NCBI GenBank assembly: GCA_037074615.1
Contig: CM073558.1
Span: 8,246,001-8,310,000 of the forward strand
From: Leucaena leucocephala
Lineage: Eukaryota; Streptophyta; Magnoliopsida; Fabales; Fabaceae
Length of the DNA stretch: 64,000 nt
Reading direction: 5' to 3'
The position numbers and the translations under genes were made by a program. Positions 34,500 to 45,372 of the stretch are shown in pieces; the first letter of the stretch is position 1, and each line of letters begins with the position of its first letter. The notes below the pieces were generated by a model. That model saw only the letters and a list, made by a program, of their open reading frames with translations. It ran no database searches and was not told the origin of the DNA.

Positions 34500-35891
34500 A
34501 GACCACTCATTCTTTAGATATGTTGGATTATTAAGCTTAGCCAAACACATTTTCGACTTGCCTCATGAGCTACAATTATTTTTGCATGATTTGATGAGGT
34601 AGCTGATAAAGTTTGCTTTATCGAATTCCAAGATATAGCTATACCTCCACAAGTAAATAAATATCCTGTCTGATATCTACCTTTATGTGGATTTGCTAAA
34701 AATCCTGCATCTGCATAACTAATCAATTGTGATCCGGATTCATTAGAATAAAATAATCCTATATCAATTGTCCCTCGAAGGTATCAAAATATATGTTTAA
34801 CTCCATTCCAATGTCTTCTTGTTGGAGAAGAACTAAATCTTGTCAATAAACTCACAGCAAATGCAATATCAGATATGGTACTTCTAGACCAAGAAGTTCT
34901 TCATTTTACTCTTGAGGGTGAAAATGATCTTTTTCTTTAACTAGAAATCTCACAACCATTAGAGTATTTAATGGATGTGCTTTATCCATATAAAATTGCT
35001 TTAATATTTTTTCAAGATAAGCTGATCGATGAAGAAAAACTCCATTTGTTAAGTGCTCGATTTGTAAATCGAGACAAAACTTTGTTTTTCCAAGATCTTT
35101 CATTTCAAATTCTCTCTTTAAATAATCTATTGCATTTTGAAGCTCTTCAGGAGTTCCAATTATATTCAAGTCATCCACATAGATAGCAATTATAACAAAT
35201 TTTGATATATTCCTTTTTATAAAAACACATGGGCTAATTGAATCATTTTTATAGCCTGCTTTCAACAAATATTCACTTAGACGGCTATACCACATTCTTC
35301 CAGATTATTTTAATCCGTATAAGGATTTATGCAAACGAATTGCATAATTTTCTCGAGATTCTTACATGCTTCAGGTAATTTAAATCCTTTAGTGATTTTC
35401 ATATAAATTTCAGTATCTAAAAAACCATATAAGTATGCTGTAACAACATCTATTAAGAGCATATCAAGTCTTTCATGCACTGTTAGACTAATTAGATATC
35501 TTAAAGTAATTATATCTACCATAAGAGAATATGTTTCTTCATAATCAATGCCAAGTCTTTGCGAAAAACCTTGTGCCACAAGTCGTGCTTTATATCTAAC
35601 AACCTCATTTTTCTCATTTTGTTTTCACACAAAGACCCATCTATACCCAACTGGTTCAACACCATTCAGTATTTGGACTACATGTCCAAAAACTTCACGT
35701 TTTGAAAGTGAATTCAATTCTGTTTGAATTGCGTCTTTCCATTTTGGCCAATCATTTCTATGCCTACATTCTTCAACTGACCTAGGTTCAAGATCCTCAC
35801 TTTGATTAGTTATTTCAACAGCAACACTGTATGAAAAAATATCGTCAACGACTATATTTTCTCGGTTCCACCTTTTTCCCCGTAGTGACAT
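34500..35891 (-). pseudogene. copia reverse transcriptase and RNase H, degenerate
   Basis: Segments in order: WPKWKDAIQTELNSLSKREV and VEPVGYRWVFV (35625-35891), AQGFSQRLGIDYEETYS and DVVTAYLYGFLDTEIYMKI (35310-35579), an insert of two stops, then MWYSRLSEYLLKAGYKND, the catalytic box IYVDDL (YVDD at 35170-35181) and EFEMKDLGKTKFCL (34906-35295), and the RNase H part SYADAGFLANPHKGRYQTGY (34514-34726), where the usual first RNase H aspartate is present. The domains and spacing are those of copia pol. At least three breaks separate them. Confidence 0.88.
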
Positions 35892-36429
35892 AACTTATCT
35901 AGATCTCTTCATTATTTTCAGGTACCTGAACCTCTTATGGGGTCTTTTGATTTGTTATGTCCTGGGTATCTCCTATAAGATCAGCCTTCTCAATTTGACC
36001 ATCTTGATTGTTTACTCTTTTCTTTCTAGGATTTTTATCTTTAGAACAGATTGGTCTACCACGTTTCAAACGTGGTTTACTTTCATTTGCACTTGCTATT
36101 TGTCTTGCTAGGACATCAATTTGAATTGGAGTATTTTCAGCTGGAATATGAGATTTAATAATTCTCTTAGGGTCAGTAAATGCATCTAGCAGTTGATTTG
36201 TAATATTTTATAAATGAATTATTTTTTAAACTTCAAGCTCACATATTGGTGTTCGAGGATCTAAATAAGGCAATGATAATGCTTTCCATGTGATTTCTTT
36301 ATCTAGCTGCTTATTATCTCCCCTAATGTTGGATAATTTGTCTCATCAAAATGACAATCATCAAAACATGCCGTAAATAAATCTCCAATTAACGGTTATA
36401 AATACTTGATTATAGAAAGAGATTCATAA

Positions 36430-37230
36430 CCAACATCTATCCCTAACCTTCTCTAAGGTCCCATCTTTGTGCGTTGTGGTGGAGCAATTGGGACAAATAC
36501 CGCATATCCAAAAATTCTAAGATGAGAAATATTTGGCTCCTGACCAAAAGCCAATTGTAATGGGAAGAATTTATGATAACTTGTTGGCCTGATGCGTATA
36601 ATTGTTGATGCATGTAAAATTGCATGTCCCCAAGCTGAAATGGGAAGTTTTGTTCTCATAAGTATTGGTCTAGCAATCAATTGGAGGCATTTAATTAATG
36701 ATTATACTAAACCATTTTGAGTGTGGACATGAGCAACAGATTTTTCCACTGTTATTCCAGTTGCCATGCAATAATCATTAAACTTTTGCGATGAAAACTC
36801 ACTTGCGTTATCAAGATGAATTGTCTTAATTGCATATTCTGGAAATTATGCTCTTAATCTAATTATTTAAGCAAGTAATCTAGCAAATGCTAAATTACGT
36901 GTAGATAACAAGCACACATGTGACCATCTTGTAGATGCATCTATTAAAACCATAAAATATCTAAATGGTTCACATGGTGGATGAATAGGTCCACATATAT
37001 CCCCTTGGATACATTTTAGAAATGCAGGGGATTTTACCCTAACTTTTGTTAATGAAGGTTTTATAATTAGTTTGCCTTGAGAACAATCAATACATAAAAA
37101 TCTTTAAATTGAAGAATCTCCTGGCTCTTCAATGGATGTCCATGTGAATTTTTAATAATCCTTCGCATCATAGTTGATCCGGGATAGCCTAACTGGTTAT
37201 GCCAAATAATGAATGTATTTTTATGAGTAA
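36430..37230 (-). pseudogene. copia integrase, degenerate
   Basis: WLGYPGSTMMRRIIKNSHGH (pre-integrase, 37140-37200), PAFLKCIQGDICGPIHPPC and FRYFMVLIDASTRWSHVCLL (core with catalytic D residues), TIHLDNASEFSS, then HTQNG, ARPILMRTKLPISAWGHAIL (36453-36680) and FGYAVFVPIAPPQRTKMGP. The IHLDNA.EF catalytic region is readable, but several stops break the frame. Confidence 0.85.
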
Positions 37231-37234
37231 ACTT

Positions 37235-37687
37235 CTAGTTTACTATAGCATTTGTTTCAATTATACTAATATTTGTATAGTACAAACTAGAAGATAATGT
37301 AGGTACTTTTTCAAGAACCCATTTTTCTCCATGTCTAACAATTGTAATATATAGATATTCAATATTTTTCTCATCTATAGTCTCAATATGATACCCATTT
37401 CGACAGATATCTTTAAAACTTAACAAATTTCTTTGAGACTTAGAGGAATATAAAGAATCATTAATTACAAAATGTGTCCCTTTAGGTAATATTATCATTG
37501 CTCTTTTGGAGCCTTCAATTAGTTTTGTATTACCTACTATAGTATTGATGCTTGCACCATTCATTATCAAATGAGAAAAATATTTTTTATCTTTGAGTAT
37601 GGTATGTGTTGTAGCACTATCTATGAGACATGTATCTTCATTCTTGTGCCCAATAAAAGAGAGAGGAATATTCATACTCTTCATCAA
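37235..37687 (-). pseudogene. copia protease region, longest open frame of the element
   Basis: 150 codons open. The protease site reads CLIDSATTHTIL, a D-S-A triplet in place of the general DTG/DSG. From memory, D-S-A-TTHTI is the usual form in this plant copia group, so it is not a defect. It continues with FVINDSLYSSKSQRNLLSFK and GEKWVLEKVPTLSSSLYYTN, leading into the pre-integrase. It lies between gag and integrase. Confidence 0.85.
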
Positions 37688-37824
37688 AAGAAAATAAATG
37701 TATCAAAATATATTATTAACAATAATGCTCTTAAAAGAAGAAAATAAAAGTAAACATAAATAAAGCATAAAGCATAACTAAATTAAGATAAAATATAGAT
37801 AAAATATAAACTAAATTTGTTTTT

Positions 37825-38688
37825 CTAATCATGATTCTCAAAGAAATCAGTCACTTCTATGTGTGCCATAGCATCAAGGTCATCATATAGCTCATTGGTA
37901 TCATCATTCTTGTATGCAAAATTTTCCTCAATATCATCATCTTGAAAAGTCGTATTTGCTTCCATGTTCTTTGAATTCTTTTTTATGGAGGCTTGATAAA
38001 GCTTTGCTAGATACTCAGGCATATGACAGGTACACGACCAATGCCATTTCATCCCACAACTCAGGCATGAAAATCAGTGCGTTTAGTCATATTCGCTTCA
38101 GGGAATGGAGTTGATCCAGTGGGACGGATCTCATGATTTTTTATTAACAACTCATTATTTTGTTAAGCCACAAGAAGACATGAGATTAGTTCAGAATACC
38201 TTTTAAAACCTTTTTCACGGTATTGCTGCTACAGGAGCACATTTAAAGCATAAAAGGTTTAAAAGTTTTTTCTAATAAGTCCTCATCTGTTATTTTCTCA
38301 CCACACAATTTTAGTTGAGAACTTATTTTAAAAACAGTTGAATTATATTCAGATATATATTTAAAATCTTGCAGCCTCAAATGCAACATTCATAATGAGC
38401 TTTGGGCAATATTACCGTCTTTTGGTGATCATATCGTTCTTTTAAATTACTCCACAATTCTAACGGATCTTTCACCGTTAGGTATTCAGCTTTTAGCCCT
38501 TCATGTAAATGGTGGAGAAGAAAAATTATGGCCTTAACCTTGTCTTGACTGCTTGCTTTATTTCTAGGTAACATAGCATTCCCTAGACCTTTGGCATTTA
38601 CGTGGATTTCAGCATCTAAAACCCAAGATAGATAATTTTTTCCCAAGATATCAAGAGCAATAAACTTGAGTTTCGTCAAATTAGCCAT
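37825..38688 (-). pseudogene. copia gag, degenerate
   Basis: The N-terminal part is open at 38377-38688: MANLTKLKFIALDILGKNYL, LDAEIHVNAKGLGNAM and DPLELWSNLKERYDHQKTVI, a copia gag core. After several stops the C-terminal part (37825-38052) has CGMKWHWSCTC, a CX2CX4HX4C zinc knuckle in which the glycine before H has become tryptophan, then LAKLYQASIKKNSKN and an acidic tail. The start ATG at 38686-38688 follows the AT-rich leader. Confidence 0.85.
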
Positions 38689-38689
38689 G

Positions 38690-39692
38690 GATCAAACTAA
38701 AATAATAATAACAATTAGAATTCTTATAAAATTAATTAGAAAAATATGATAATAAAAACATAAATTAAATAAACAATATATATTAAACATAAATATAAAT
38801 CAAATAAACAATATATATTAAACATAAATATAAATTCAATAAAAGTAACAAAATATAAATAGTATAAATAAAGAAACAAAATAAATAAATAAAATAAATA
38901 TAGTAACACATAAGAAAACAAAATAATGGAAACAACATATATAATATAGAGAAAATAATACTACAATAGAAATAACATAAATTAAATAAGTAATATAAAT
39001 TAAATAAATATAAATAAATGTAACAAAATAAATTAAATAATAAAAAAACATGTATAAATATAAACAACATAAATAATATGTTACAATACCTAAAATTAGA
39101 AATAACATAAATCAAATATATAAATAATAACATAGTATAAGTATTTCATAATATGAATAAGTGAATATTATATAATTGTAATAAATATATAATAATGCTA
39201 ATAATACAAAAAAGATAAATAAATCAATTGAAATATAAATTAATAATATATAGGGAGGAGGAATTGGAAATGTAAACAATATATAAGGAGAAGGAAAAAT
39301 ATAAACAACATACATATATATGTAAATATATATAAATAGAGAATCAATCATAATATTGTATCAATATATCAAAAGAAGAAGAAAAATTAGAATAACACAA
39401 TATTTTATATAAGAATAAAATACAATAAAGATAACCCACACACATATCTAACAACAAAAATTAAAATGGATAGGAAAGAATAACATAATAAATAACGGTA
39501 AAATATATAACAAATATATAAAAATAAATTTGCCAATGATAATTAAGTAAGATGATAATAGAAAATAAAACATATACGATAATTAGATAAAGAGAAAACT
39601 AATATCCTTTGTACGTAATTGAACATAATAGTATATGAATTGATAAAGAGTTCATACCTTAAATTTTTCAGAGCAATGTCATGCTGATAACT
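38690..39692 (-). other. AT-rich 5' leader of the copia element, with PBS
   Basis: About 1 kb with almost no G or C. The plus strand is made of AAATA, ATAAAC and TAAATA words (minus: TTTAT). All five open frames here (38736-39351 and 39543-39743) are low-complexity Phe/Ile/Leu/Tyr strings and are not genes. Just inside the 5' LTR the minus strand reads AGTTATCAGCATGAC (about 39678-39692), which resembles the TATCAGCAC-type primer-binding site reported for many copia elements. Confidence 0.6.
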
Positions 39693-40034
39693 TGTTATAA
39701 AATAAGAGAAGATGAATAAGTTAAAGAGAAGAAGAAATAACAAGACAAAAGAGTGAAATGGGAGGCAATAGAGTATTCCTCATATGCTTGTATATTCACT
39801 TGTTCAAATGCCTTTTACATAGCTACTATTTATATGCCACAACCATTAAAGACTAAACATAAGGTTACAAAAGATTAAAGATGAATAAAATGTCATTAAC
39901 CACAAGAAACCCCTCTCAAGTCATTCATTGAGGAAGTTATAGTTTTATGGCATAAAGGGAAGAAGAAATCCTAAGAAGAATCCCAAGAGGTAGAAGTTAT
40001 ATGGACATCAACATGTGCAAGAATATTTGTAACA
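39693..40034 (-). mobile_element. 5' LTR of the complete copia element
   Basis: 342 bp, same ends as the 3' LTR. TG/CA termini and AAAAT at 40035-40039. Confidence 0.9.
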
Positions 40035-40039
40035 AAAAT

Positions 40040-41009
40040 AATTTTTTGAAATATGTTATTTTTTTTAAATATTTACACGAATTCAAACTCAATAACTCAT
40101 GCTTAAAAAATCATAACCCATTTAATTAGGAGTTGTTCTGGTTAGTATAATTACACTATTTTATTTTGATATCTGTCTCTAACACACACCTATATTATGG
40201 GGCTCCATTTTCATTTATGATTTTTTTGTTTTGTTGAAGTACTGAGCAAGAACATTATGAGTTTTGACTTGTAATGTTCCATGCATGCATGCATAGTGCG
40301 ATCTTAATATAATTAAACTGTGGGGGGGGGGGTTGAGAAAGAGAGAGAGGAAAAATTGAGAAGTAAAGGGAAAGGGACTGTTCTCCTACCTTGTACTAGA
40401 GATTCCTGCGGAGAGATTCTGGTTTGGATCACTGCGGGTTTTTGTTTTTTTTGGCCTAACAATTCTCAGCTATGCAAAAGGACACATATTTCTCAGACTG
40501 TCTTTGAAAGCACAAGCATGCATGCACAGAGCAATTCAACCTCCTTAATTTTCTCAATTATCATTTATACATCTTCACACTTGTATAATTTCTACATTAG
40601 TCACATTCATACATACTTCCTCCATTTTTATTTATGTGTTACCTTGTAATTTTTTTGTATTCTTATGTATAAATCATTTTGCAAAATATACGAAGCAATT
40701 GATATATATATTTTCAATAGTGCACTTGGTATGAATATTGTTGAATATTTGGAATCAATTATATATAAATATAGTGAAATTGATAGAGTTGTTACATATA
40801 TATATTATGAACTAAGTGGTTAAAATGGAGAAAATTTATTGGAGTTATCTGTGATTGGAAAGTACTTCATAAGTTTAAAGAAAAGTTTCATTGACTTTTT
40901 ATAAGACTATCTATGCTATAAGCTAATAAATATTGGGCTTTAAAATAACAATAAGAGTATAAAATTGAAGTAGTAGAGATAATGATGTTGAGATAAATTA
41001 AGCCATTTT

Positions 41010-41053
<44 letters not shown>

Positions 41054-41319
41054 GCATTTTGAGATTTCCATATTTCGCTAGTCCTTCTTTATCTTTTTTA
41101 TTTGTGTCACCTAAAATTTGTTTTATATTCTTGTTTGAAAATGATTTTGCAAAATATATGAGGCAATTGATATATTGTTTTCAATAGTGCACTTGGTATG
41201 AATATTGTTCAGTAGTTATAAAGGGAGGGACCGAGAGAGATGAGTGAAATTGGATTACAATTCATTGCATTTAATTAATATAGCAATGGGAAATCATTTT
41301 CATCATTTTCTTATGCTTA
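40040..41319. other. Spacer with a duplicated MITE-like segment and (AT)n
   Basis: No gene. A G run (40322-40332) and GA-rich text produce the open frame 40320-40649, which has no domain. A segment of about 125 bp occurs twice in direct orientation (about 40616-40745 and 41075-41212): both contain TTTTGCAAAATATA, GGCAATTGATATAT-like text and CAATAGTGCACTTGGTATGA. The first starts TACTTCCTCCATTTTTATTT, like MITE ends. A 38-base (AT)n run is at 41013-41050. Confidence 0.5.
41013..41050. repeat. (AT)n microsatellite
   Basis: Nineteen uninterrupted AT units between the two copies of the 125-bp segment. Confidence 0.9.
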
Positions 41320-41545
41320 GGGTTTGTTTGGTATGAGGGTAATGGAGGGAAGAGGGTGAGAAATTTTAGTGAGTTTAATTTAAAAATTGGATAAATAATG
41401 TTATAACTTTTTAATACAGAGAAAATATAAGATAAAAGAGTCAAAATTAATTAAAAATCACTAACTCCATTTCTCTAATTTTATTTTTAAATCAAACTTA
41501 TTAAAATTTCTCATCCTCTCTATTTTCCTCAAACCAAACGGACCC
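41320..41545. mobile_element. Tourist-like MITE with ~75-bp inverted repeats
   Basis: The left end GGGTTTGTTTGGTATGAGG and the inverted right end GGGTCCGTTTGGTTTGAGG continue to match for about 75 bases (GATGAGAAATTTTA.T.AGTTT is shared). Length 226 bp. Flanks are TTA (41317-41319) and TTG (41546-41548), close to the TTA duplication of PIF/Harbinger Tourist elements. No coding capacity. Confidence 0.75.
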
Positions 41546-42397
41546 TTGAACCTTGCAGCTTTTATTCTTACTCATATAATTAAACAAACCAACTTAATTT
41601 TCCTTTTTCAAAATAGGAAAAGGAAAATCAAGTTGAGCCAGACAATTAGTTGGTTTCATGTACTCCGTTTCATACGATTATAAACATAAAAGTAATATAT
41701 AAAATTTTAATTTATTTTATCTCTTAATAAATTATATTTTTTTAATTATTCTTATTAATTATACATTTTAATATAATAGCTGTAATATAAATAATTGAAG
41801 AGTATATTTTAAGAAAATTAATATACATTTTTTTACAAACAATTAAACTATTGCTTTGAATCTTTACATAATATTTACGGGATTTTTACATTAACTAGAA
41901 GGGGTAGTACTTTTCCTTTTGCATTATGAAATTTACAAGGTCGATGGTTTTTGTTAATCAAATCAATATTTAGGCTAATACCCACGTTATACAATTAAGT
42001 CGCTGTATGGACTCTTTCAATTAATTAACACGTTAGGTTTCATGTGAAGCATAATTTGGGTATATTTGTACACTTTTGGCTTAACAAACATTTGGTATAC
42101 CTGCAATTTTAAATTGTTACGTTATCTCCATAGAACACAACGGACCCACGTTTTTATCTGGTAAGAATCATCCCATGTCTCTCTCTAATTAATATAATAT
42201 ATTTTTTAAAATATTATAATTATATTTTTTAATTTCTTCCTGCCTTTTCTTACTTATTATTATAGATAAAATATAAATAGAAATAATTTAAACAAAAATT
42301 GATAAATATAGAAAAGATATATTATAATTAATTAAAATTAACTCTCTAATTAGATCCTATATAAAACACTAGAGGAGTATATTTTTTTCTTATTTAG
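41546..42397. other. AT-rich spacer with Stowaway-like ends
   Basis: TACTCCGTTTCATACG at 41661 and GAAGGGGTAGTA ending at 41909 could be the two ends of a 245-bp Stowaway-like MITE. The minus-strand text TACTCCTCTAGTGTTTTATA at about 42381 resembles the end at 2204 and is probably another family member whose far end I cannot place. No gene. Confidence 0.4.
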
Positions 42398-42955
42398 CAA
42401 AAGGTATCCCTTGCCTTTTGAAGTTAGAATACAAAGAGTTTTCACCTCTCCCAATATATATGATTTTTAGGATTTGAACTTATATTTTTTTTCTTATGAG
42501 GTAAAAATTACTTATCACCCCAACTAACAACTTATTGCTTTTATATAACTTTTTTATCCATGCGCATATGATTTAAATTTAAATTTCTAATATAAATTAT
42601 TATTTTTTAGTATAATTGACAACTTAACATTATTTTTAATTATTTATTTTTAAAATAAAATTGTATTTTTACAAAAGGTATTTCTAGCCTTTTGAGATTT
42701 AGAATATAAAGTATTTTCACCTCTCTCAACAAATATACTTTTTAGAATTTAAACTTGTATTATCTTTTTTATAGGGTAAAAACTGCTTACTACCTTAACC
42801 AATAACTTGTTAGTTTTATATAACTTTTTTATCCAAGCACATATAATTGAAATTTAAATTTCTAATATAAATTATTATTATTTTTTAGTATAATTGACAA
42901 CTGAACATTATTTTTATTTATTTTTTAAAATAAAATAAAAATTATTCATAGTATA
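42398..42955. repeat. Direct tandem duplication, 274-bp unit
   Basis: CAAAAGGTAT starts at 42398 and at 42672. Both units share GCCTTTTGA, TTTTCACCTCTC, TTATATAACTTTTTTATCCA, AAATTTAAATTTCTAATATA and TATAATTGACAACT in the same order, with about 80-85% likeness by eye. Non-coding and AT-rich. Confidence 0.8.
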
Positions 42956-43987
42956 AAAAGATCATTGCAGTAATTATTTTTCGACATCTGACACTTGTTG
43001 TGAAAAGGTTAGAAATCTGAGTGCCGATGTGGGTGACATTTACCAACTACTCACTCCTAATTTTTTTTTATAAACGTCATTCTCTTTTATAAAGTAATTC
43101 TATATATAAATAATAATTTATATTTATCTAAAAAATATAATATACTTTTTTTATTTTTTCACCCAATTAATTATTCATTTATTCTCATTTATTTTCTCTC
43201 ATTTTTTTCACTCGTTCTCTCTCACATATTATCCTCATAAATTATAATATATTTAAAAAATAAATTATAATTTTGATATATTTGAACTAACATTTTCATC
43301 TACTTGATTTAAGTAATTGTTGCTTATAAAAGAACAAGAGGGAGAAATCGTATTAATTTTGGATTTATATGTCAATCATACCATTGGTGAACGTAGAATG
43401 AACTTCTGGACCCAAAATCGCACTTAACAGAAACAAAATTAATTGAGTATAATTTGTACCCAAAAAAAAATTAATTGAGTATTCATTATAGTACTTTTCT
43501 TTATCCTCTATGCCTTCAGATGTTACAAAAATTTAGTAGATAAAAAGTCGCCAAGAAAGAGGAAAAAATTTAAATTCTACTCCAAGGAACTTATCATAAA
43601 TCTACTGATTTCTTCCATTTTGGTTATTGCTGCTGGGTTGGTCGTCTGGTTTATATCTATTTGACCTATTTAATTAATTTAAGTAGAATAAGAAAGTTAA
43701 ATAAATTAATTAATTATAGTAAATGTGATCTCCCTAAAATTTCCATATATTATGTATATGAAATATTATATTATATATATCAATTTAATTATAATAAGAT
43801 AGGTAAATTAGTTTGGGGAAAAAAGATAAATATAAGAGATAAAATAGATTGATGCATTATATTTAGAGCTGGAGAAATATTTTATAATTTCAGCTTATTG
43901 TCCATTATTTTACATCAAATTTACCCTTGCATTTTCTATTTAAATTACTCTCAACCAAAAAAATTCATTGTAACCATATATAACTAG
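42956..43987. other. AT-rich spacer
   Basis: No gene or repeat end recognised. The 63-codon open frame at 43661-43852 is low complexity (Ile, Asn, Lys, Tyr) and has no domain. Confidence 0.45.
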
Positions 43988-44216
43988 ATTTAAGCTTGTG
44001 TGGCCAACAAAGTTGATCCAATTCACTAAGGAGTTGGCTTATGATTTATAAGGTTGTCAATTCAAATCATACTACGGATGTAAAGATCTTGTTAGTAGGT
44101 GATCTATAAATATATCTGTATGTTATCTTTAAACTTGGAGGCATACTTGCCCCCAGTGAGCCCTAGAGTCTAACTAACCTAAACTTTTTATATATAAGAA
44201 AATATTTAAGCTTGTG
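43988..44216 (+). mobile_element. tRNA-derived SINE with perfect 13-bp target duplication
   Basis: ATTTAAGCTTGTG stands at 43988-44000 and again at 44204-44216. Between them lie 203 bases that begin TGGCCAACAAAGTTGATCCA and contain a polymerase III box B-like ATTCAAATC (about 44072) preceded at the expected distance by TTGGCTTATGATT-like text. The body has GTAAAGATCTTGTTAGTAGG and GCCCCCAGTGAGCCCTAG, and ends in a T-rich/TA-rich tail. Known: plant SINEs are 100-300 bp, start with a tRNA-like head carrying boxes A and B, and make direct repeats of 7-20 bp. The intact duplication suggests a fairly young insertion. I cannot say which tRNA gave rise to the head. Confidence 0.85.
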
Positions 44217-44870
44217 ATGTATGGAGGATTTTAGGGCAACAATTCATTACTTTTCAATTTCTATGTTATCTTTTTTTTTAGTAAAAATTTCAATGTTATC
44301 TAATTTTAATCATTTTTAATTGGGTATTTGTAGTTTTTTTTGCTTTTATCGAGTCCTCATAGTTTCTTTAGTGCATTAGTCTTTATTCTCATAATCTTTT
44401 AATTAGAGATAATATATAGATGCTAACTAAGTGATATATAAGTTGTCACAAAATACAAAATAAAAGAGGTTTATAAAATATATAATGATAGAATAAAATT
44501 ATTTATTATCAATATAAAAATAAAAAATTACTATATCATAAATATCTCCTTACATCTATATATAATTTGTAATATATAATCTGATTGATTTTAATTTGAT
44601 TTCGATATATGTAGCAAAATTAATCAAGATATATGTTACGTGAGAGTTATATCATCAACTACTAATTCCATTTTTCTTATAAATTACAATTATATGAATC
44701 AATACCTATAATTAAAGAAATTCCAAGGACCCAGTAAAAAAATACAAAACCTAACTAAAAATGGAATGAAATTATAAAAATTTACATAGTAATTTTTTCA
44801 TTTATAGCAATAGATTATGAAGACATGACCTCTTGAAATGTGAGATAATTGGGAGCAAATTTGTGAGGAA
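44217..44870. other. AT-rich spacer
   Basis: Nothing recognised on either strand. Confidence 0.45.
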
Positions 44871-44871
44871 T

Positions 44872-45357
44872 GAGATATGATATATTTATTATTATAATAT
44901 AACTTATTTAGATATTAATTAGGATAATTAATAAATATTTTTAGTATGACCTGTAGTCATTTAGGCCCAGTCTAAGGTGGGTATTTGACTCATATTATTA
45001 AGGTTAATTTTCTGATTATGAAAATTAACACAATAGTTTTTTATCATGTAATAGTTTTCTGAGTCCCATAGCGATACAATTTTCTCAACTCACTCCCTGA
45101 GGGTTCTCTACTAGTTTCAACAGTATACAAGTTGCCATCACTATATCTAATTACTAGTTGGAAGAACATATTCTTTTATCTAATAGTGTTCTCTGATTGA
45201 CAGGTCACTAAATTAAGTTTAAGTTCTTCTCAGATCAGTTAAACTAATGGCGAGAGGTACTTATAAGTCTTTTGCTATATCTCATATAGATTTTATACTT
45301 ATATATGTTATAATCTGTATTGATTATATTATGTATGAGATATTTTTTATTCAAACA
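44872..45357 (+). mobile_element. Putative 5' LTR of the plus-strand copia element
   Basis: The end is fixed by CA (45356-45357) followed by a TGGTATCA-type PBS. The start (about 44872, TGAGATATGATA) is a guess. It contains GACCTGTAGTCATTTAGGCCC and a TATA-like GATTTTATACTTATATATG before the end. I could not find a matching 3' LTR after the pol end. Confidence 0.4.
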
Positions 45358-45359
45358 TG

Positions 45360-45372
45360 TGGTATCAAAGCC
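45360..45372 (+). other. Primer-binding site, initiator tRNA-Met type
   Basis: TGGTATCAAAGCC, one change from the canonical TGGTATCAGAGCC. It sets the 5' end of the copia element whose gag and pol follow. Confidence 0.75.

Larger units (their letters stand above)
33677..40034 (-). mobile_element. Structurally complete Ty1/copia element, perfect AAAAT duplication
   Basis: Identical-length LTRs of 342 bp (33677-34018 and 39693-40034), both TGTTATAAAA...TTTGTAACA on the plus strand, flanked by AAAAT (33672-33676 and 40035-40039). Minus-strand order: 5' LTR, about 1 kb of AT-rich leader, gag, protease, integrase, RT/RNase H, PPT, 3' LTR, total 6,358 bp. By eye I count about 23 differences between the LTRs (about 7%), so the insertion is not recent. 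Every domain carries stops or shifts; it could move only with help from another copy. Confidence 0.92.

Noticed and set aside
38736..39351. Several membrane-like minus-strand frames rich in Phe, Ile, Leu and Tyr
   Set aside because: They are translations of the nearly G/C-free leader of a copia element; low complexity in all frames.
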